Source: Pseudomonas sichuanensis
GTDB lineage: Bacteria; Pseudomonadota; Gammaproteobacteria; Pseudomonadales; Pseudomonadaceae
Direction: 5' to 3'
DNA length: 47,954 nt
NCBI RefSeq assembly: GCF_003231305.1
Contig: NZ_QKVM01000050.1
Location: 1 to 47,954, forward strand
Position numbers and translations under genes: made by a program. Every line of letters starts with the position of its first letter. Within the stretch, counting starts at the first letter, position 1. Shown piece by piece: positions 41,435 through 47,954 of the stretch. The notes beneath the pieces were generated by a model that saw only the letters and a program-made list of their open reading frames with translations, made no database searches and was not told the DNA's origin.

Positions 41435-42058
41435 TCACGTCAGGGCAGTCATCACTGCCGCCTGGTAGGCCGGGCGTTGCTTGAGGCGCTCGTACCAGGC
41501 TTCGAGGTGGTACATCGCCGGGCGTTCGATGGGCATTTCGAACCAGGCGTAGATGAAGCTGCCCAGGGGGATGTCGCCCATGCCGATCTGCTCACCGGAC
41601 AGGTATGGCTGCTTGGCCAAGGTTTCGTCGGCGATGGCCAGCAACTGGGCGCACTGCTTGTGCGCGGCATTGATCGCCACCCAGTCGCGCTGGTCTTCGG
41701 GGGTGCGCAGCAGGCCCCAGAACAGTGGACGGAACGGGGTGGCGAAGGACGAGGTGGTCCAGTCCATCCACTTGTCCGCCAGGGCACGTTGGCGTGGGTC
41801 GTCGAGGTACCAGCCCTGCTCCTGGCCGTACTCGGCGCACAAGTAGCGGACGATGGCGTTGGACTCCCACAGCACCAGGTCGCCGTCTTCGAGCATCGGC
41901 ACCAGGCCGTTGGGGTTGAGGGCGCGGTAGTGGGGTTCGTTGACCACGCCGAAGGCGCCGCCGGCGTCGATGGATTCAAAGTTCAGGCCCAGCTCGTGGG
42001 CGATCCACAACGCCTTGCGCACATTGCTCGAATTCTTGCGGCCCCAGATCTTCAGCAT
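41435..42058 (-). CDS. Glutathione S-transferase
   Basis: Cytosolic GST-fold protein of 207 residues. The thioredoxin-like N-terminal domain begins MLKIWGRKNSSNVRKALWIAHELGLNFE, with the active-site Ser/Asn-Ser cluster. ALNPNGLVPMLEDGDLVLWESNAIVRYL near residues 47-74 gives the glutathione-binding Pro and Glu-Ser. The helical C-terminal domain holds the substrate site. The substrate is unknown. ATG 42058 is preferred over longer open frames because it gives the normal domain start. Confidence 0.93.
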   Translation of the reverse strand: MLKIWGRKNSSNVRKALWIAHELGLNFESIDAGGAFGVVNEPHYRALNPNGLVPMLEDGDLVLWESNAIVRYLCAEYGQEQGWYLDDPRQRALADKWMDWTTSSFATPFRPLFWGLLRTPEDQRDWVAINAAHKQCAQLLAIADETLAKQPYLSGEQIGMGDIPLGSFIYAWFEMPIERPAMYHLEAWYERLKQRPAYQAAVMTALT

Positions 42059-42299
42059 GGCAACGTCCTTATGAATGCGGGAGGTGGGACAGTCTACTAC
42101 CGGTATCCACATGTGGCAGCCGTTCATCCAATTATCTGAATGGCTTCGCCACGCAACTGGCATTTCTGCCAGTTACGCACCCGAGGCGGCTAATGTAGAA
42201 CAGTCCTGACATCTGGCGGAATCAACCGCCACACATGCCATGTCAATGCCGCGAACGGGCGAATGTGTCGCTCCTCACATTAAAAATGAGACACGTATC

Positions 42300-42761
42300 A
42301 TGAAGCCGACTCTACCGAGCAACTGGCGCTCAACTGCACTGCTCTTTCTGCTACTGGCAGCGCAATGCATAAGCGCGCAATTGGCATGGAGCCAAGCAAA
42401 AATCGACTTGAAAAATAATAACGGGACAACGTGTTCAATCAACGTTCAGGCAAATGACAAACTGCTCAAGGATACCAGCTGCAAAAACGATGAAGTCTAT
42501 TACTTCAAGCTGGCCGAGGTGCTGGCAGGAACCAAGATATCGTTTTACGACCACAGAGCCGACGATAGTTGCTCTACGGGGGGGTGGTGGTTCACGGTGG
42601 AAGCGGCCAACATCTCCACCAGCACCGGCTGGGTAAAATTTTCAGACCTTCAGGCCAAATCGGAAGGCGAGTTGATTACGCCCGGTCTGTTCCTTGACAA
42701 AAAGAAGGGCGAGATCAAGGACGGTAACTTGACATGCGTCAGGAGCTCCAACTTCGACTGA
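42300..42761 (+). CDS. Small secreted protein of unknown family
   Basis: I do not recognise this 153-residue protein. Residues 1-31 look like a signal peptide with a hydrophobic core (STALLFLLLAAQCISAQLAWSQ). The mature part of about 120 residues is polar and beta-rich with four Cys (TCS, SCK, SCS, LTC), which could form two disulfides. GGWWFTVEAANISTSTGWVKF and an acidic-lysine tail (DKKKGEIKDG) stand out. Base composition is clearly lower in GC than the flanking genes, with many A-rich codons, which suggests transfer. The ribosome site is weak, and an upstream ATG at 42240 is possible. It is flanked by 240 bp and 230 bp of non-coding DNA. Confidence 0.7.
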   Translation: MKPTLPSNWRSTALLFLLLAAQCISAQLAWSQAKIDLKNNNGTTCSINVQANDKLLKDTSCKNDEVYYFKLAEVLAGTKISFYDHRADDSCSTGGWWFTVEAANISTSTGWVKFSDLQAKSEGELITPGLFLDKKKGEIKDGNLTCVRSSNFD

Positions 42762-42991
42762 CCCCTCCAACCACTCATGCCTGGAGGGCGCGAAACCACG
42801 ACCTCGTGCCCCTGCTCTCCTTCGCAGCCTGAAATTGCCGACCGACATCACTGCTGCCCCAAGCGGCGTGTGGGCAATCTGTTCCGAACTCCCACGGCCC
42901 CACCCTGTCAGTCATGTGGGCAGGCTATGAATCGCAGTGCGTCTAAGCTCTGTGGGTCAGCTGAACGCCCTTGGCTCAAGGAGGAAGGATT

Positions 42992-45439
42992 ATGTTGCTG
43001 CTGTGGTTGCTGGTTCTGGTGCTCGGCGCCGCATATCTCACCCATCGCCGCCTGGCTCCACTGCAGATTCTCGGCGCGGTGGCCGCCTATGTCGTGCTGA
43101 TGGGCATTTTCGGCAACGCGCCCGGCTGGTTGCTCGTGCTGATCTGGGCAGTGATCGCCGTCAAAGTCGCCTTCATCGCCCTGCCCGAATGGCGACGCAA
43201 GATATTCACCGCCCCAGTATTCAGGTGGTTCCAGCGCACCTTGCCGCCCATGTCGCAGACCGAGCGCGAAGCCATCGACGCCGGCACCGTGTGGTGGGAC
43301 GGCCACCTGTTCAGCGGCCGCCCGGACTGGAACACCCTGCTCGCCTACCCCGCCCCGGCACTCACTGAAGAGGAGCAAGCGTTCCTCGACGGCCCCACCG
43401 AGCAGCTTTGCGCCATGGTCAATGATTGGCAGATCGGCCAGGACCTCGACTTGCCGCCCGAAGCCTGGACGCATATCAAGCAGCACGGCTTCTTCGCCCT
43501 GATCATTCCCAAGGAGTACGGCGGCAAAGGTTTTTCCGCCTATGCCCATTCGCAGGTGGCGATGAAACTGGCCACCCGCAGCGGTGACCTTGCCTCGACG
43601 GTGATGGTGCCCAACTCCCTGGGCCCCGCAGAACTGCTGTTGCATTACGGTACCGACGAACAGCGCAACCATTACCTGCCGCGTCTGGCCCGTGGCGATG
43701 AGATTCCCTGCTTCGCCCTCACCGGGCCCCTGGCCGGCTCCGACGCCGGCGCCATGCCCGACACAGGCATCGTCTGCAAGGGCCAGTGGAACGCGGAGGA
43801 AGTCATCGGCCTGCGCCTGAACTGGGAAAAGCGCTACATCACCCTTGGTCCGGTCGCAACCTTGCTGGGCCTGGCCTTCAAGGCCTACGACCCGGACCAT
43901 CTGCTGGGCGAGCAGACCGACCTGGGTATCAGCCTGGCGCTGGTCCCCACCGACACCCCTGGTGTGGAGATCGGCAAGCGCCACCTGCCCCTGGGCGCCG
44001 CGTTCATGAACGGCCCAAACAGCGGCAAGGATGTGTTCCTGCCGTTGGACTGCCTGATCGGCGGCCAGGCCATGCTCGGCAAAGGCTGGATGATGCTGAT
44101 GAACTGTCTGTCGGTGGGCCGCTCGATCTCGCTGCCCGCGGTCGGCACCGGAGCGGCCAAGTACACCAGCCTGGTTACCGGCCAGTACGCCAACATCCGC
44201 GAGCAGTTCAACGTGCCGCTGGCGGCGTTCGAAGGCATCCAGGAAGCCATGGCGCGCATCGGCGGCAATGCCTGGCTGATGGACAGCGCCCGCCTGCTTA
44301 CGGCCAAGGCCGTGGACCTGGGCGAAAAACCCTCGGTGCTCTCGGCGATCCTCAAGTATCACCTTACCGAGCGCGGCCGCGAATGCATCCAGCACGCCAT
44401 GGACGTGCACGGCGGCAAGGCCATCATCATGGGCCCGAACAACTACCTGGGGCGCAATTGGCAGGGCGCGCCGATCTTCATCACCGTCGAGGGCGCCAAC
44501 ATACTCTCGCGCAACCTGATGATCTTCGGCCAGGGCGCGATCCGCTGCCATCCGTTCGTGCTGAGGGAGATGTCCCTGGCCGGGCACGAGGATCACGTCC
44601 AGGCGCTCAAGGAGTTCGACGACCTGCTGATTCAGCACATCCTGTTCGCCGCCGGAAACGCTGCCAGCACCTTGGTCCTGGGGCTAGGGCTGGGGCGTTT
44701 CGAGAAGGTTCCGGGCGATGCCCTGAGCCAGGGCTACTTCCGCGCGCTCAACCGCCAGGCCGCCGCCTTCGCCCTGCTGGCCGACCTGTCGATGATGTTG
44801 CTCGGTGGCACGCTCAAACGTCGCGAACGCCTCAGTGCCCGGCTGGGTGATGTGCTCAGCAACCTCTACCTGGCCAGCGCCGCGCTCAAGCGCTTCCACG
44901 ACCTGGGTTCGCCAGAACACATGCAACCACTGCTGCGATGGGCGCTCGAAGAGTGCCTGGGGCAGGCGGAAAAGGCCTTGGACTCACTGATTGAAAACTT
45001 TCCCAATCGCTTCATCGGTTGCGCACTGCGAGTACTTGTTTTCCCGTTCGGGCGTCGACATACCGGGCCGAGCGACGAGCTGGATGCCGAGGTGGCCGAG
45101 CTGATCGGACGGCGCAAGGGCGATCCCGCGCTCGAGGAGCTGCTGGCGGGTTGTTTCAGACCGCAGGCCGAAGATGACCCCATAGCCGCACTGCAACGGG
45201 CCTGCGATCAGCTCGCTGACCTTGCACCACTGTACAAAACGCTGCATCAGGGTTTGAAGGAACACAAGGTGAGTCCAACGCCTGGTCAATCAGTGATCGA
45301 TAGCGCCGTGGCAGCCGGCGTGCTGCAAGCCGCTGAAGGCCAACTTCTGTGTGAGGCCGAACATGCGAGACGAGTGGTGATCGATGTCGATGCATTCGAC
45401 AAGGAGCAGTTGTCGCTCGGCCCAGGCAAAGTGCGCTGA
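42992..45439 (+). CDS. fadE: Acyl-CoA dehydrogenase (FadE type)
   Basis: FAD-dependent first step of fatty acid beta-oxidation, membrane-linked. The 815-residue length matches FadE. Two hydrophobic helices span about residues 1-50. The acyl-CoA dehydrogenase core follows, with FFALIIPKEYGGKGFSAYAHSQV near residue 165, ACD motif stretches (PCFALTGPLAGSDAGAMPDTG near residue 240), SVGRSISLPAVG near residue 372 and GRECIQHAMDVHGGKAIIMGPNNYLGR near residue 465. The C-terminal DUF1974 region completes it. ATG 42992 has a strong GGAGGAAGG site. A 9 bp GC hairpin (45449-45469) follows. Confidence 0.95.
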   Translation: MLLLWLLVLVLGAAYLTHRRLAPLQILGAVAAYVVLMGIFGNAPGWLLVLIWAVIAVKVAFIALPEWRRKIFTAPVFRWFQRTLPPMSQTEREAIDAGTVWWDGHLFSGRPDWNTLLAYPAPALTEEEQAFLDGPTEQLCAMVNDWQIGQDLDLPPEAWTHIKQHGFFALIIPKEYGGKGFSAYAHSQVAMKLATRSGDLASTVMVPNSLGPAELLLHYGTDEQRNHYLPRLARGDEIPCFALTGPLAGSDAGAMPDTGIVCKGQWNAEEVIGLRLNWEKRYITLGPVATLLGLAFKAYDPDHLLGEQTDLGISLALVPTDTPGVEIGKRHLPLGAAFMNGPNSGKDVFLPLDCLIGGQAMLGKGWMMLMNCLSVGRSISLPAVGTGAAKYTSLVTGQYANIREQFNVPLAAFEGIQEAMARIGGNAWLMDSARLLTAKAVDLGEKPSVLSAILKYHLTERGRECIQHAMDVHGGKAIIMGPNNYLGRNWQGAPIFITVEGANILSRNLMIFGQGAIRCHPFVLREMSLAGHEDHVQALKEFDDLLIQHILFAAGNAASTLVLGLGLGRFEKVPGDALSQGYFRALNRQAAAFALLADLSMMLLGGTLKRRERLSARLGDVLSNLYLASAALKRFHDLGSPEHMQPLLRWALEECLGQAEKALDSLIENFPNRFIGCALRVLVFPFGRRHTGPSDELDAEVAELIGRRKGDPALEELLAGCFRPQAEDDPIAALQRACDQLADLAPLYKTLHQGLKEHKVSPTPGQSVIDSAVAAGVLQAAEGQLLCEAEHARRVVIDVDAFDKEQLSLGPGKVR

Positions 45440-45538
45440 GCGCCATGTAGGGGTCGCGATGCGGCCCCTCCCTTCCAAAAGCGAACAGGCGTATAGTTCA
45501 CCCCGATTTTTACCACCCCGAGCCCGAGGACCGCCCAC

Positions 45539-45952
45539 ATGGCAACCCCCCACCTGGAGTATCACCTGCAGCTGCTGCATCACCTGCGCACCATCCTGGC
45601 CGCGCTGGGTGAAGCCGAGCAGGTACCGGAGGAAAGCCACGCCCTGTTCCTCGAACGGTTCGACGAGTTGCTCGCCCTGCTGCCCCAGAACCCGCTGGAA
45701 AGCCAGTACCTGGGCCAGGACCTGATATGCCAGGTGATCCAGCGCTATCCGCAGATCGCCCATCTGGTACCTCGCGATCTACTGTGGTTCTTCGCCGGTG
45801 ACTGTCTGCATTTCATGCCCGATGAAGAGCTCGATCTCTACCAGCAGCTCGAAGAGCGCCGCTACGAGGCACAGCAGAAAGGCGAGCCCTTCGATTGGCC
45901 CCTGGAAAGCCAGCGGATGCACCTGCCTGCCCAGGCCCTCACCCCTCACTGA
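45539..45952 (+). CDS. PA2817-family hypothetical protein
   Basis: Cytoplasmic helical protein of 137 residues with no known reaction. It matches what I know as the PA2817 family: MATPHLEYHLQLLHHLRTILAAL, FDELLALLPQNPLESQYLGQDLI and YPQIAHLVPRDLLWFFAGDCLHFMPDEELDLYQQLEE. In P. aeruginosa this family also sits beside a FadE-type gene (PA2815), so a link to beta-oxidation is likely by context only. The gap of 99 bp after fadE has a hairpin and a -10-like TATAGT (45492-45497), so it may have its own promoter. Confidence 0.85.
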   Translation: MATPHLEYHLQLLHHLRTILAALGEAEQVPEESHALFLERFDELLALLPQNPLESQYLGQDLICQVIQRYPQIAHLVPRDLLWFFAGDCLHFMPDEELDLYQQLEERRYEAQQKGEPFDWPLESQRMHLPAQALTPH

Positions 45953-45994
45953 TGGCACCCTGGCCCGCCCCATGGGCGGGTCAGGCCAAGCCGC

Positions 45995-47954
45995 TCAAGG
46001 CTCGTAAACATCGTCCTGTTCGGCCAGCGGCATTTCACCCGCATGCATGATCCGGGTGCTTTCGCCACCGTTGATGTTCACGGCCACCTGATCTCCCTGA
46101 TAACTGCGATAACCCGCAGTCTCTCCCTGAAGCGTGCCATTGAGCACGTCCAGTGGATCATACGAATATTTAACCTGCGCCCCTTCTTCGCCTGGCTCGG
46201 CAAGCGTTACAGAGACCAGTTGGTTGAGTACGTTGTACGTCATCTGGTTGCCCTTCTCATCCCGTGTCATGTTGCCGTTGTCGTCATAAGTCAGTTCGAT
46301 GGACTTGTCGGGATACACATCGTTGTCGATCTTCCTCAGTTGCACGGGATCCCCGCCAAGCTTCAAATCGCTGGCGAAGGTATAGATGGCCAGGTTACTG
46401 CCGCCGTCGAACGTGGTGGTCACCTCCCGGATGTTGTCCAGACCGTCGAACACGAAGGTCTGCCCGGTAATCTTGTTGCCGTAAGGATCCTCTGGTCGCT
46501 CGCTACCCGTGCAGGTATAGCGCTCCAGCCGCTGTCGCTGATCGTAGATGAACTGTTCGCTTCGCAGCGTGGTGTTGCCCTGCTTGAGCACACGGGTCTG
46601 GAGCGTATCGTTTTCGTCGTAGTAGCCTTGGGTCAAGGTCTGAACGCTGCCACCCCAAGTGAATGTCCTCTTCTGCTCACGCTCGAGTTCGTCGTACTCC
46701 AAATCGGTTCTCAAGGTCTGCTGACTGGCCGAATCGCTTGTAACGTAGTTACTGACACGGCCAAATCCGTCATAAGAGAAGACTGTGCTCAAGGTGCCAA
46801 GTGTCGTTCTGCTCAATTGGCCATTGTCCGCGTTGTAAGTGTTCACCTGGGTTTCCCCAAGCACATCCTTGTAGCTCAACAGGCGCCCCTGACGGCTGTA
46901 GGAATAGGTCATCTCGAACCTTGCGCCATCCTGCTGACGATGGTCGGTCTTGAGCTGCCCGCCCTGATGATAGGTTCGTTCGAGCACCTTGACTCCAGCA
47001 ACCATGCAGTCCACAAGGCGCGCATTCTGATGATCGAAAGTAAAGTCAATGGTGTCCGCTGACTTGCCATTTGACGTGTTGTTCATCAGCACTCGCTGCG
47101 TAGGCTGGTCGTGCAACTTTATTTCGTATTCGTAGCGAATCAATTCCTGGTTGGGCATGGTGACTGACGCTGGTTTGGTCATGCCCGGATCATATCGGTA
47201 GGTCTGCAACCTGCCTCCAGTGGTCGCACTGAGCTGCCTGTCCAGGCCATCGAAAGTCTGCTCTCCGAGTTTGAACTCGGCCATGTCGCGGGAGGCATCG
47301 GCAACCACGATGGAGATCGGCAAGTCTTCGCTGCTGTGCAAGGCAAAGGTGCGCGACACGACCGATCGATCGGGCAAGGTATGACTGAGGATCCGACCGA
47401 AAACATCGCGGGTGTATTCATTGATCCGCCCGTTGATGTCCTCATCATTCCTCTGCAACGTCTCCTTGACCAGCCTGCCAAGACCGTCATGCTCCTTGAG
47501 CTCCAGACTGATCAGGGTTGGTCCCATGTTGGCGTCGCGACGCTCGATCCTGATCGCATTGCCGAACAGATCCTGCATGGCAATGGACCGCGCGGTTTCA
47601 AGGCCATCGGTGCCTACGCGCCAACGGGTCACGATCGGCCCCTTATGGAGCGCCGAGCCCTGTGGGCTTGTCTGGGTCATCATCCGCGTACCGTCAGGCC
47701 CGATTACCGCCAGTTCATTACCCCAGTCGTCATATTCCCTGACGGTCTTGAGGGTCAGGACATCGGCGTCTCGCGCACCGACCCAGTCCTCCTCGATCTC
47801 CTCGACCAACTGCGCCAGTTCGTTGAACTTGGCACGATAGATGGTTCGAGCAGTGCCGGACAGGAAATCGTGATCCTGTTGCTTTTCTTCCACAGCACGC
47901 CCGAGACCATCCAGCAACGACTCGGTTACGACGCCCTTGACATCCACTCGCCGT
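45995..47954 (-). CDS. Rhs/YD-repeat protein, 3' part, lacking the Rhs core
   Basis: The right window edge cuts this gene, so only the last 650 or so residues are seen; the frame is open to the edge. The product consists of about 15 YD-type repeats (YDDWGNELAVIGPDG, YDGFGRVSNY, YDDNGNMTRD, YSYDPLDVLNGT). Such repeats build the beta-shell that encloses toxins in Rhs and Tc proteins. The C terminus stops at MHAGEMPLAEQDDVYEP, just where Rhs/Tc proteins of Pseudomonas normally enter the core domain before a variable toxin. No core, autocleavage motif or toxin follows, and only 42 bp separate the stop from the convergent PA2817 gene. It has lower GC and is likely horizontally acquired. Confidence 0.85.
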   Translation of the reverse strand, partial: RRVDVKGVVTESLLDGLGRAVEEKQQDHDFLSGTARTIYRAKFNELAQLVEEIEEDWVGARDADVLTLKTVREYDDWGNELAVIGPDGTRMMTQTSPQGSALHKGPIVTRWRVGTDGLETARSIAMQDLFGNAIRIERRDANMGPTLISLELKEHDGLGRLVKETLQRNDEDINGRINEYTRDVFGRILSHTLPDRSVVSRTFALHSSEDLPISIVVADASRDMAEFKLGEQTFDGLDRQLSATTGGRLQTYRYDPGMTKPASVTMPNQELIRYEYEIKLHDQPTQRVLMNNTSNGKSADTIDFTFDHQNARLVDCMVAGVKVLERTYHQGGQLKTDHRQQDGARFEMTYSYSRQGRLLSYKDVLGETQVNTYNADNGQLSRTTLGTLSTVFSYDGFGRVSNYVTSDSASQQTLRTDLEYDELEREQKRTFTWGGSVQTLTQGYYDENDTLQTRVLKQGNTTLRSEQFIYDQRQRLERYTCTGSERPEDPYGNKITGQTFVFDGLDNIREVTTTFDGGSNLAIYTFASDLKLGGDPVQLRKIDNDVYPDKSIELTYDDNGNMTRDEKGNQMTYNVLNQLVSVTLAEPGEEGAQVKYSYDPLDVLNGTLQGETAGYRSYQGDQVAVNINGGESTRIMHAGEMPLAEQDDVYEP

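Noticed and set aside
42908..44638. Open frame of 576 codons antisense to fadE
   Set aside because: FadE is intact and has a strong ribosome site; the antisense product is a composition shadow.

Overview
The window is a stretch of chromosome from a fluorescent Pseudomonas, most likely the P. putida group. The evidence is high GC, P. putida-type REP palindromes (about 35 bp arms built on GCGGGCAAGCCCGCTCCCAC), and gene order that follows the conserved Pseudomonas block running from the class V aminotransferase/TatD through fabF-acpP-fabG-fabD-plsX-rpmF, rne, murB-kdsB-lpxK-exbDB, comEC and on to an ABC-2 exporter. The species is an inference from family knowledge; no 16S gene is present.

Layout. 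(1) 1-8.1 kb: gltX, divergent from an EmrA/EmrB-like efflux pair, then a REP pair, uvrB, an aromatic aminotransferase (tyrB) and a tRNA-Asn with its terminator. (2) 8.3-14.3 kb: accessory and little-known genes. These are a two-domain deaminase-like protein, a periplasmic cupin, DUF1285 and DUF4823 proteins, a stand-alone MoaA, a TetR regulator and a class V aminotransferase. (3) 14.36-14.48 kb: an intergenic small RNA with a sigma-S-like -10 and a terminator, whose place and structure fit RgsA. (4) 14.5-24.4 kb, minus strand: tatD-holB-tmk-mltG-pabC-fabF, acpP, fabG-fabD-plsX-rpmF-yceD. This cluster links DNA replication, folate, peptidoglycan processing and type II fatty acid synthesis. (5) 24.5-28.6 kb: maf, sppA, a HAD phosphatase and rluC, followed by an 808 bp region holding a strong promoter and a leader of about 745 nt for rne. 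(6) 28.6-36.5 kb: rne with an Arg/Glu repeat scaffold, then murB-ptpA-kdsB-ycaR-lpxK-exbD-exbB, an envelope precursor operon with tightly overlapping genes. (7) 36.7-42.1 kb: comEC, a DUF2062 protein, a YadGH-like ABC exporter preceded by a Fur-like box, and a glutathione S-transferase. (8) 42.3 kb to the end: a small secreted orphan of lower GC, fadE with a PA2817-type partner, and the 3' part of an Rhs/YD-repeat gene that ends just where the Rhs core would begin and runs off the right edge.

Most of the window is housekeeping. The parts that deserve a second look are the RgsA-like RNA, the nearly leaderless start of the yceD-rpmF-plsX-fab operon, the long rne leader, the deaminase with an apparently dead second domain, the absence of pilZ between holB and tatD, the Fur-like site before the exporter, the convergent DUF2062/permease overlap, the orphan secreted protein and the coreless Rhs gene. 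I found no CRISPR array, insertion sequence, prophage or rRNA. I did not find a convincing undescribed multi-gene system; the best candidates for new biology are single genes or regulatory elements.
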